From: Pseudogymnoascus destructans
Taxonomy: Eukaryota; Ascomycota; Leotiomycetes; Thelebolales; Thelebolaceae
Reading direction: 5' to 3'
DNA length: 10,850 bases
Assembly (NCBI RefSeq): GCF_001641265.1
Contig: NW_020167597.1
Location: 1-10,850 of the forward strand
The translations under genes were made by a program, and so were the position numbers. Numbering within the stretch: position 1 is the first letter of the stretch; each line of letters opens with the position of its first letter. The notes under the pieces are model-generated. The model saw only the letters and a list, made by a program, of their open reading frames with translations, was not told the DNA's origin and ran no database searches. This document shows, in pieces, positions 1-7,374 of the stretch.

Positions 1-30
1 CTACCCCTAGAAGCGGCCGTATCTGTAGTG

Positions 31-116
31 CAAATTGGGAATCCCCACGCGAGCGACCCCTGTCGCTCGCGCGCGCACGGGCCATTGTGGAGCGATTATT
101 GTGCAGCAAATTGGGA
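31..116 (+). repeat. Direct repeat CAAATTGGGA, two copies 76 bp apart
   Basis: CAAATTGGGA occurs exactly at 31-40 and 107-116. In both copies GTG lies just upstream and a C-rich run follows (ATCCCC and GACCCCC). The hairpin at 48-71 sits between them. This may be a duplicated regulatory or recombination site ahead of the large gene; a chance match of ten bases is possible but the extended similarity argues against it. Confidence 0.5.
48..71. repeat. Perfect 10-bp inverted repeat (hairpin), 4-base loop
   Basis: CGCGAGCGAC (48-57) and GTCGCTCGCG (62-71) are exact reverse complements separated by CCCT. The stem is GC-rich and lies 138 bases upstream of the proposed start codon of the large gene. 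It could be a structure in the 5' leader, a protein-binding palindrome, or an end mark of a mobile element. Confidence 0.8.
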
Positions 117-208
117 GACCCCCGGGACGGCGCAGGCGCATCAAGCACGCATACAGAGCATGCAACGAAGGGCGAATAGCGCACACACACCGCTCGCGCA
201 AGGGAAGG

Positions 209-1252
209 ATGGCGGCCAGCTTCTCCTACCTCGCAACTCACGGGGTGCTGCTCTGCCGCGACTGCGGGACCTGCCTCATGCCCGCGCGCGCCAGCCAGGA
301 GTGGCACCTGAGGCACCCACCCCACGACCTCAAGGGGCCGGAGCTGCGCACCCTGCTCGACCTCTTCGCGACGCATGAGCTGCGGCCCCCGGGACAGGTC
401 GCCCTGCCAGACCAGCCCTGCATCGCCATCGAGGGACTGCGCCGCCATCCGGCATTCTCCTGCATCCTCTGCGACGACGGCCGGCCGACCCTGACCCGGT
501 CCGGGCCGGCCATCAGGGCGCACGTGTCCCGGGAGCACGGGCAGAAGCCGTCGCAGCAGAGTGAGGGTGGCGCGTGGCAGAGATGCACGGTGCAGACCTT
601 CTTCGCAAAGACCGAGCATGTCCGGTACTTTGTGGTTACAGACGACGACAGGGCGGAAGGGGACGCAGCTACTGCCGCCATCGCCCTCGAGCCGCAGGAG
701 CAGGCCTTCTTCGACCTGGCCGACGCGGACGACCATGGTAGCGGACGACATCAAGACGGAGGGCAACAAGGTGCACGGCTTCGACAGCCACCCCTCGGCT
801 GCGGTCCCGTGGCTGAGGCGGACTGGCATCGAGAACCACGTGCGGGGCCTAGAGAAGGACGAGATGCACGCCTCCTTTGCGCTGCCGAAGAGCGCAGATG
901 AGGGAGAGCCCGAGCTGTTCCTGATGCTCGAGGTCATGGACGAGATCCTCGCTGAGGTGCACGGCTGGTGCTTCGACGGGCCGGACTGCATGCTGACGTG
1001 GCCGAGGCAGCTCGCGCTGAGCCGCTTCCATGGCGCCCCTACCTCATCGGCACCAGCCAGTTGCAGGGCAGGCAGGGTGCGCGGCTTCGACCCCAAGAAG
1101 GAGCCATCCACACTGCGCACAAACTTTGGGTACTGGAAGCAGTTCATGGCGTACTGCTACCGCGTCGCCTACTGCGGCAGCCACTTCACGCCACCTCTGA
1201 GCGCGGACCAGGGCAGGCGCCCCGAGGACCGGATCCGGCTGACGGACGAGCA
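209..1252 (+). CDS. OrsD-type zinc-finger N-terminal region (fragment of the large gene)
   Basis: The first part in frame 2 (209 to about 735) has two zinc-finger-like groups. The first is CRDCGTC at 254 onward followed by HLRH, and the second is CILC at 461-472 with paired histidines at 521 and 536. Then comes WQRCTVQTFF and a RYFVV strand at about 575-640. That order (CxxC..H..H, CxxC..HxxxxH, then a conserved VQTFF block) is the signature I associate with the OrsD family (Pfam PF12013), common at the N-termini of fungal recombinase/helicase proteins and presumed to bind DNA. Coding then continues in frame 3 with AVPWLRRTGIENH (about 800-840) and FGYWKQFMAYCYR (about 1123-1161), also typical of the family. 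Around 1040-1075 the frame-2 reading PYLIGTSQLQ looks more protein-like than frame 3, which suggests a pair of compensating indels. The name OrsD comes from the orsellinic acid cluster; that pathway is not implied here. Confidence 0.82.
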
Positions 1253-2880
1253 GACGACAGCTGGGAGGCCGCCCTGGAGTGCGCTGCCGACGGAGACCGC
1301 TTAGCGCTGAACGACGCCCTCCGATCCCTCTGCATGGCCCTCGTCTGCCACGAGTTCGGCGGCGACCGCTTCAGCTCGCCGCTCCTCAGCTTCTGCGCGA
1401 TGCTGAGCGTCAAGCCACGCACCAAGTCGTGGAAGGAGCCGGGCAACTTCAACAGCTGCCTGTCCGGCCTGATCTGGGCTGTGCAGCTGCTCATCTTCAG
1501 CACGGCCGCATACCTCGAGAGGTCGGGCGCCGGCAGCACGCTCGAGCACATCAACAGCATCTGCGAGCAGTACCTGCGGCCGGACACGGAGACGCCCATG
1601 GGCGAGATACTGGGCTGGCGCCTGCTGCTGTTCGCGGTGTCGAAGGACGGAGTGGGCTCGCACCAGGCGCACTGGGACGAGGACGAGCAGATCCTCACCT
1701 ACAGGGACGTCGACCTGAACATGGACGAGGTGCAGCAGCTGCTGCTGTCGGAGTTCAGGCAGGCGCAGCATCTGCTGCACGGCGAGCTCATGTTTGGCGC
1801 AGCGGGCCTGCCACGGATGCGCGCGTGGGCACTCAAGGACAACCTCGACGCCGACAACTTTAGCTGGCACTTTGGCGAGCACCGGGAGAACGCGGCACTG
1901 CTGAAGCCGCTCGCGGGCTCACTGCGCAATGTCATACGGGAGTCGCAGTCACTCCGAGCGTCATTCCTCGACACCACTGCTGCACCTACTGCTGAGGATG
2001 GAGAGGATGGAGAGGCTGATGCAGGGGTCACGAGGGTCATGTGGCGACAGAAGGCCATCGACCAGTACGAGGCCGTCGCTGACGAGTTCCTCAAGCGGCT
2101 CCTCGTCCTCATCCACATGGCCTCGGGCCAGCCGCTGCGCGAGAGCGAGCTGTTCTCCCTCACCTGGCGCAACACGCAGCGGAGGCGTAGCGTCTACCTC
2201 AAGCACGGGCTCGTGATGCTGCACACCACCTACCACAAGGGCCAGCAGCAGACGGGCAGGTTCAAGGACAACATCCGCTTCCTGCCAGCCGCCATCGGAG
2301 ACCTCCTGCTGGACTACCTCGTCTACGTCGTGCCGCTCCGCCAGGCCTTCCTGCGCCAGTCCTCCCCACGCGCAATCATGTCCGCGTACCTGTGGTGGAA
2401 GGACGGGGCCGTGTGGGCCGACAACCGGCTGACGCGGTGCATGGAGCAGGCGTGCGTGCGGGCCAAGGTGCCACGGCTGCACATCGCCAACTGGCGCCAG
2501 ATGACGGTCAACATTGTGAAGACCAAGTTTGCGGGCGACCTTGCGTGCTTCGAGGGCATCGGGGCCGACGACGACGATGAGGATGCAGAGGAGATGGAGG
2601 ATGACATCCGGACCATGACGAGGCAGCGGAACCACAGCACGCGGGTGGTGAACCGCAGCTACGCGAACCAGCTGAACGCGAACTTTGGGAATGTGTGGGA
2701 TGGCCTCATCCGTCGGAACCTGCGCGCGTCATCCCTGTGGAGGGGGCTGTGGGATCTCGACACGGTGCTCGGGGATGCGGTCGCAGCAGCAGGGAAGAGG
2801 AAGCGCGAGGCGGCAGAGGTGGCAGGGTCCGACAGGCCGCGGATGCTGAAGAGGATTGCCGTGGCGTGCACCGGCCGCGG
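1253..2880 (+). CDS. OrsD-family middle region plus tyrosine-recombinase-like domain (fragment of the large gene)
   Basis: This is the longest uninterrupted segment (frame 2; its stop is at 2906-2908). It opens with a helical region (CMALVCHEFGGDRFSSPLLS, then NFNSCLSGLIWAVQLLIF) shared by fungal OrsD-helicase proteins. An acidic, repeat-like linker follows at about 1976-2025 (GAGGATG repeats). The part from about 2040 carries what I read as tyrosine-recombinase boxes. Box I is LRESEL with Arg at 2138-2140, matching the RxxEL pattern. A Lys sits in YHKG at 2237-2239. Box II is NWRQMTVNI with Arg at 2495-2497. Box III is NHS with His at 2633-2635, and RSYA places Tyr at 2660-2662, exactly nine codons after that His, as in XerD and lambda Int. 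An acidic loop (DDDDEDAEEMEDD) lies between boxes II and III. The usual box II His at R-3 is Ala here; a His lies at R-5. The C-terminal KRKR-containing stretch (about 2795) could be a nuclear signal. The recombinase reading is inference; family membership is firmer. Confidence 0.7.
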
Positions 2881-4099
2881 AAGAGGTGGTCTGCTGCAGC
2901 CCTGCTGAAGTGCGCGAGGGGGCTCTACCACGACGACAAGCTGCAGTGGAAGTCGGCCGCACAGGAGCGGGCGATGACGGTCGTCATGTCATGGACGGAG
3001 CAGGTCGTCGTCATCCTGGGCACCGGCGAGGGGAAGAGCCTGCTGTTCATGCTGCCCTGTGTCCTGCCTGATGCGGGCGTGACGATCCTCGTGCTGCCGC
3101 TCGTGTCCCTGCGTGGCGACCTGCTGCGGCGTGTGCAGGAGCTCGGGATAGACCACCTCGTGTGGGCCCCGGGCGAGGAGCGGGACGCACCGCTGGTGTT
3201 CGTCACGGTCGAGGCCGCGAGCACGTCTCAGTTCCGGGCGTATGCGCACAGGCTGGCCGCGACGCAGCAGCTCGGCCGCGTCGTGATAGACGAGGCGCAC
3301 CTCACAATCACGGCGTCCGAGTACCGTCACGCCATGGCCGACCTCGCCCTCATCCGCAGCGTGCGCACGCAGTTCGTCTACCTGACGGCCACCCTGCCGC
3401 CAATGCTACAGGCCGCGTTCGAGAGGCAGAACAACCTCGTGAAGCCAAAGGTCGTGCGGGCCTCAACGAACAGGCGGAACCTCTCGTACCTCGTGCAGCG
3501 GGCCACAGGGCAGGGGAGCCTGCTAGAAGGGCGCGCGGAGGGCCAGGGACGCGTGGCGGGCGAGCGGGCTGCTCGACCAGACCCGAGACAAGATCATACT
3601 CTACGTGCGGACACGGGAGGAGGCACAGGACCTGGGCAGCCTGCTCCGCTGCCCGGTCTACACCGCGATGGCCGGCACGGCAGAGGAGAAGCAGGAGCTG
3701 CTCAGGACGTGGCTCACCACACCCGAGCTGCCATACATTGTGGCGACGTCGGCCCTTAGCGCCGGCTTCGACTACCCACATGTCCGGCTCGTCATGCACC
3801 TGGACGAGCCACGCTCCCTCGTCGACTTTGCGCAGGAGTCCGGTCGGGCTGGGCGCGATGGGAGGGAGGCATACTCAGCCGTGCTCCTGCCGCACAAGTG
3901 GCAGTCGCAGGCGGGCAACGCCGGTATGGATGTCGAGACGAGGGCACTCTACCGCTACCTCGAAGGCCGGGAGTGCAGGCGCACGTGTCTGAGTGCGCAC
4001 CTCGATGAGGCATCAGAGCTTCGGCAGTGCGATGGCACCAGGGATGATGTGGCGTGCGATGTCTGCAGCAGGCCCCAGCCCATCACACGTGCCCCGTGA
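2881..4099 (+). CDS. RecQ-family DEAH-box helicase domain with RecQ zinc-binding tail (fragment of the large gene)
   Basis: An ATP-dependent 3'-5' DNA helicase of RecQ type. Motif I is GTGEGKS (3019-3039). Motif Ia is LPLVSLRGDLLRR (about 3094-3132), the RecQ form. Motif II is DEAH (3289-3300) and motif III is TAT (3385-3393). After a frame shift near 3530 (frame 1 to frame 2), motif IV is IILYVRT, motif V is ATSALSAGFDYPHVRLVMH and motif VI is QESGRAGRDG (3833-3862); the last two are diagnostic of RecQ. A cysteine cluster follows (CRRTC from 3974, then C..DDVACDVC to about 4066) and matches the RecQ zinc-binding subdomain. All catalytic residues visible are intact, so the enzyme would be active if the frame breaks are not real. 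RecQ-like genes next to telomeres are described in Pleurotus, Ustilago, Pyricularia and yeasts (Y' elements). The upstream junction near 2875 joins the recombinase-like part in frame 2 to AALLKCARGLYHDDKLQW in frame 1. Confidence 0.93.
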
Positions 4100-4657
4100 C
4101 GATGCCACAGAGGCAATGCCGCACACAGGGAGTGCAGCCATCCACGAGAAGCGGCGTTTGGCATACCTCGAGCTCAGCCGCTACAAGGAGGACCTCCTCA
4201 CCGTGAAGGGGACGTGCCTGCTCTGTCGAGGGCTCGGGGAGCAGTGGGACCACCAGTTCACCAAGTGCCACCAGCGGTTCGACTTCTTCAGGGCGCGCGA
4301 CCAGGCCAGAAGGAGGGGGCAGGGCCGCGGGCCATGGATCTCAGCTTTCGCGGCGTGCTACTGGTGCTACAACCCACAGTCGGTCTGTCAACGTGCAGAC
4401 CCGGCCAGTGGCCTCGAGCAGTGCAGGTACGCAGACATCGTGATGCCGCTCTGCTACGGCGTGTTCCACAAGACTGGGGGTGAACAGTGGCTGCAGGAGA
4501 GGTTCGGTGAGCAGGCAGTGAGGGCAGGGGCAGCAGGGGCGTTCAATGACGTGGATGTGTTCCTGTCATGGTGCAGGTGGCCGAGTTTGCAGGTGGGAAG
4601 GGCATCTGGGGGGTAAAGATCGCAGCAGCAGCGCTGCTCGAGTTCGAGGCATATTAA
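4096..4657 (+). CDS. Cys/His-rich C-terminal region of the large helicase gene (fragment)
   Basis: Frame 3 continues the protein after the RecQ zinc subdomain. A helical lead (RRLAYLELSRYKEDLLTVKG) is followed by CLLC-x8-H-x4-C (from about 4217, ending KCHQRF) and then a second cluster, CYWCYNPQSVC...C (from about 4360). This pair of metal-binding-like motifs with a trailing IVMPL(C) helix resembles the C-terminus of fungal OrsD-RecQ proteins; its job is unknown but may be DNA or partner binding. Frame 3 stops at 4614-4616. Frame 2 over 4568-4657, however, reads MVQVAEFAGGKGIWGVKI and ends in an ordinary helix LLEFEAY before TAA at 4655-4657. That looks like the true C-terminus reached through one more indel near 4568. 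The frame switch near 4095 falls just after the last RecQ zinc cysteine, so an alternative reading is a separate small gene starting at an internal ATG such as 4117. Confidence 0.68.
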
Positions 4658-4768
4658 ACTAGCGAATGGGTGTTCGACTGGTAGCGCCATGTATTTATAA
4701 TATAGACTGTAGCCATAGAGCCATATTAATTATGTCGTGAGTTGAGAAATATTATTCTCTGCAATTTA

Positions 4769-4774
4769 AATAAA
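4769..4774 (+). terminator. Possible poly(A) signal AATAAA for the large gene
   Basis: AATAAA lies about 112 bases after the inferred stop at 4657 in AT-rich DNA. Fungal polyadenylation signals are loose, so this is weak positional evidence only. Confidence 0.3.
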
Positions 4775-5401
4775 TTGGAACGGATTATAATAATCACACT
4801 CCTCGACGAGATATGAACTGCATTAAATTACTGACGATGACACATACCGCCAATACATATGATCTTATTACAGCAATATAAGCTGTATATTAAACGTCGA
4901 ACTCGAGATGTAGGGTTGACATCTTTTTAAGGTTTTCGCCTAACCGCGTTTGGTTGTGACACTCCCGAACATTGATCGTTGCTATGTTTAGGGCATGGGC
5001 TGCCCCCTCCCCATCACCCCCAATTAATCGGAAGCGTTTATAGACCCCCATAGCTCGAATACCAGACTAGCCCTTGGGATATTTCGAGGCAATACTCTAG
5101 TTCTGATACTCGTACGATTATCTTATAATTACATACCCAGGTGAGACTGGCAAGGACGAATCCCAACATGCAACTCCCATGTCCACACCACTGCCATGGC
5201 CTCTCCCGACCAGGGTTAGAAGATGGGGCATTTTTTAACCGAGATCGCCATTTTCTTAGCGAGATGCCATCAAATCCATCCCCCTTTTCATGTAACTGCG
5301 TAGCCCTCGCCCAGACGAACGCAGCCATGCTCCTCCCGGCCTCGGATCTCGACGTTTTTTTTTTCAACCCAATTTTGATGGGGTGGTCAGTCATGTGAGT
5401 T

Positions 5402-5424
5402 GCCACGCAGCTAGCGGGCGTGGC
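5402..5424. repeat. 7-bp inverted repeat GCCACGC / GCGTGGC
   Basis: GCCACGC (5402-5408) and GCGTGGC (5418-5424) are exact complements around a 9-base loop. It sits about 70 bases before the tandem array and just before the TATAT element at 5436; a transcription-factor palindrome is one possibility. Confidence 0.4.
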
Positions 5425-5435
5425 TCGTCTCAGTC

Positions 5436-5440
5436 TATAT
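5436..5440 (+). promoter_or_regulatory. Candidate TATA element upstream of the tandem array
   Basis: TATAT at 5436-5440 is followed by a pyrimidine-rich stretch (TTTTTTCCTTCTCG, TTTCTTCACACTTTCTTC) typical of fungal transcription starts. It is about 900 bases from the oxygenase start codon. Either the leader is very long, or repeat expansion has pushed the original promoter away. Confidence 0.25.
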
Positions 5441-5491
5441 CAGAACTTCTACCGTCAAGTCCAAACTTAGTCCTTTACACATTTTTTCCTT

Positions 5492-6335
5492 CTCGCGCGG
5501 CAACCACCCGGCATTTCTTCACACTTTCTTCACGCCAGCACACAGCTCAGTCTCGAGTGGCAGAGGGCACACCATCTTGTGTCATCTGTCTTTGGGGATC
5601 CTAGACTATACCATCTTATAGTGAGGTACCATCAAAACCTGAGCTCGCGCAACAACCACCCAACATTTTTCACACTTTCTTCACGCCAGCACACAGCTCA
5701 GTCTCGAGTGAGGGGCACACCATCTTGTGTCATCTGTCTTTGGGGATCCTAGACTATACCATCTTATAGTGAGGTACCATCAAAACCTGAGCTCGCGCAA
5801 CAACCACCCAACATTTTTCACGCTTTCTTCACGCCAGCACACAGCTCAGTCTCGATCATCTTGTGTCATCCTAGACTATACCATCTTATAGTGAGGTACC
5901 ATCAAAACCTGAGCTCACACACTTTCTTCAGTCTCGAGTGGCAGAGGGGCACACCATCTGTGTCATCTGTCTTTGGGGATCCTAGACTATACCATCTTAT
6001 AGTGAGGTACCATCAAAACCTGAGCTCGCGCAACAACCACCAACATTTCTTCACACTTTCTTCACGCCAGCACACAGCTCAGTCTCGAGTGGCAGAGGGG
6101 CACACCATCTTGTGTCATCTGTCTTTGGGATCCTAGACTATACCATCTTATAGTGAGGTACCATCAAAACCTGAGCTCGCGCAACAACCACCCAACATTT
6201 TTCCACGCTTTCTTCACGCCAGCACACAGCTCAGTCTCGAGTGTCAAGAGGGGCACACCATCCTGTGTCATCTGCCTTTGGGGATCCTAGACTATACCAT
6301 CTTATAGTGAGGTACCATCAAGACCTGAGCTCGCG
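5492..6335 (+). repeat. Six-copy promoter-proximal tandem array, full unit about 148-154 bp
   Basis: The unit runs from CTCGCGCAACAACCACC through a pyrimidine tract (CACTTTCTTCACGCCAGC), CACAGCTCAGTCTCGAG, a CATCTTGTGTCATCTG block and GGATCCTAG to a core ending ACCATCAAAACCTGAG. The core inverted repeat ACTATA-N6-TATAGT starts at 5605, 5753, 5875, 5986, 6137 and 6291, giving steps of 148, 122, 111, 151 and 154. Copies 3 and 4 carry different internal deletions: copy 3 loses parts of the CTCGAG-to-GGATCC interval, copy 4 most of the CAACAACC-to-CAGCT interval. All six keep the core. The last copy runs into the oxygenase leader and ends 5 bases before its ATG. Confidence 0.93.
6291..6308. promoter_or_regulatory. 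Conserved palindrome ACTATA-CCATCT-TATAGT (gene-proximal copy of six)
   Basis: A 6-bp perfect inverted repeat with a 6-base spacer, unchanged in every unit of the array, including the two shortened ones. The gene-proximal copy ends 32 bases before the ATG at 6341. It may bind a dimeric transcription factor or serve as a TATA-like element; no matching factor is recognised. Confidence 0.4.
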
Positions 6336-6340
6336 ACACC

Positions 6341-7374
6341 ATGCCACCAGTACCCTCCATCCAGAAGCGCCACCAGCACCACACAGCCCACTCGCCATAT
6401 GAGTGGAAGGAGAGGAGGGAGTTCTCCCATAACTGGAAGGCCAAGTTCCGCGGCAATGCCCGGGTCATCACCACAGACCTCGCCTGGACCAACCTCATCA
6501 CGCCACCCAACCCCAAGGTCACCACCACACTGGAGCAGGGCCTCGAGCTCAGCAAGCACCTCACGCTGCTCCAGGGCATCCCCAAGGATGGTGGGAAGGA
6601 TGGCCTCGACATCCAGCCCGTCACCGTCTTCAACTCTGCTGACAAGGACCCAGAGCAGCTCCTCGTCTACATGAGGGGGGGGCTGAGCCTCCCGACAGGA
6701 ACAAGGACCTCTGCCGCCTCATGGCTGGTGCCATTGAGCAGTACACGGAGCTCGCGCCACCCCCCAAGCCCAGCAGTGACAAGAGGCACGAGATGGAGCA
6801 GGCCAGGAAGGCTGAGCGCGAGGGGAAGAAGTGGGGAGTCTACCACCTTGGGTTGTGGCACGCCACAGGCCAGACAAATTCGCCTCCCACCATCTGCTCT
6901 GACATGCGCAGGACTGGAAATGGCTTCGGGGCCACCCTGGCCCTCTACAAGAAGATGGCCCCCCTCGCGCAGACCATTGGGAGGCTCTTCCAGGAGATCG
7001 ATCCCAGGGCCTACGAGCAGTACAGGCAGAACTACCTCCGCGAGTGTGCAGCCACGCCTGAGCTGGAGGTCTTCAAGTTCAGCAACAGGAGCTGCTGGCA
7101 CTGCCTCGCGATCCTGATAAACGCCCAGGTTGGGCCACACAAGGACAACCACGATGTGCTGGATGGCTGGGTTGCGATGGCCTGCTTTGGAGAGTTCGAA
7201 GGAGGGGAGCTGTGCCTGCCAGCCCTTGGTTATAAGATTCCCTTCCAGCCAGGGGATGTTGTCCTGTTCCGCTCTGCAGTCCTCGAGCACTGGATCGCAC
7301 CCTTCGAGGGCACGCGCTACTCCTGCGTCTTCTTCACGAAGCAGAGCAACTGGCAGCCAGGTGAGGAGGAGTAG
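6341..7374 (+). CDS. 2-oxoglutarate/Fe(II)-dependent oxygenase, TET/JBP-like candidate (one frame break)
   Basis: The start at ATG 6341 (ACACCATGCC) directly follows the tandem array. Frame 2 encodes about 110 residues (YEWKERREFSHNWKAKF, then a LEQGLELSKHLTLLQGI segment) up to a run of eight G at 6675-6682. There coding passes to frame 1 (AEPPDRNKDLCRLMAGAIEQ) and runs to TAG at 7372-7374. One extra G would restore a protein of about 344 residues. The C-terminal double-stranded beta-helix core is complete: HxD in GPHKDNHD (His at 7138-7140, Asp at 7144-7146), GEFEGGELCLPALGY, PGDVVLFRS, distal His in LEHW (7288-7290) and the 2OG-binding Arg in GTRYSCVFF (7315-7317). The HxDxxD followed by GG-L-LP-LG and PGD-V-FRS pattern is the style of the basidiomycete TET/JBP-like group, some members of which oxidise 5-methylcytosine. 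The substrate cannot be read from sequence, and a prolyl- or other hydroxylase role is possible. No signal peptide is seen, so it is probably intracellular. Confidence 0.85.

Larger units (their letters stand above)
209..4657 (+). pseudogene. Subtelomeric OrsD / recombinase-like / RecQ helicase gene, frame-disrupted
   Basis: This is read as one gene of roughly 1,480 codons, built like the fungal telomere-linked RecQ helicases. Domains in order: OrsD zinc fingers (209 to about 735), OrsD-family middle region (about 736-1700), tyrosine-recombinase-like core (about 2040-2670), RecQ helicase (about 2880-4080) and a Cys/His-rich tail (about 4100-4657). The start is taken as the ATG at 209 (AAGGATGG context), which directly precedes the first zinc finger; upstream the frame is open from 11 but has no ATG. 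Coding continuity moves through frames 2, 3, (2, 3), 2, 1, 2, 3, 2 at about 735, 1040 and 1075 (both tentative), 1252, 2875, 3530, 4095 and 4568. Homologous-looking protein continues without loss across each break. No stop codon interrupts the chosen frames, so the breaks look like one-base indels (assembly error or recent decay) rather than long-term decay. Introns at the breaks are not excluded, but no convincing GT-AG pairs of fungal length were seen. The domain calls are much firmer than the claim that this is a single polypeptide. Confidence 0.75.
4658..5491. other. AT-rich spacer without a convincing gene
   Basis: Base composition drops sharply right after the large gene, with runs such as TATTTATAATATA at about 4691. 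I see no tRNA, rRNA or protein-coding signal. A minus-strand open frame at 5038-5406 (122 codons) has no recognisable domain, lies partly in poly-T/C-rich leader-like DNA, and is treated as chance. Two imperfect ~20-bp direct repeats (CATTTT..GAGAT) lie at about 5228-5268. From about 5440 the strand becomes pyrimidine-rich, as fungal promoters often are. Confidence 0.6.

Noticed and set aside
1186..2640. Long minus-strand open frames opposite the large gene (e.g. 1186-1698, 1699-2175, 1961-2635)
   Set aside because: They are GC-rich shadows of a well-supported + strand coding region and show no domain.
730..4100. Spliceosomal introns as the cause of the frame changes
   Set aside because: Coding similarity continues to within a few codons on both sides of each shift, leaving no room for a 45-70 base intron; not fully excluded without transcripts.
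5038..5406. Minus-strand 122-codon open frame in the AT-rich spacer
   Set aside because: No recognisable motif, composition like surrounding spacer, overlaps poly-T and hairpin DNA; weak evidence for a gene.
5861..6136. Open frame inside the tandem array
   Set aside because: It merely translates repeat units, with the same peptide recurring where units recur.
5492..6335. CRISPR-like array or cloning-vector sequence (recurrent GGATCC, GGTACC, GAGCTC and CTCGAG sites)
   Set aside because: Units are 111-154 bp contiguous tandem copies without distinct spacers, in a fungal context; the restriction sites recur only because the unit does.
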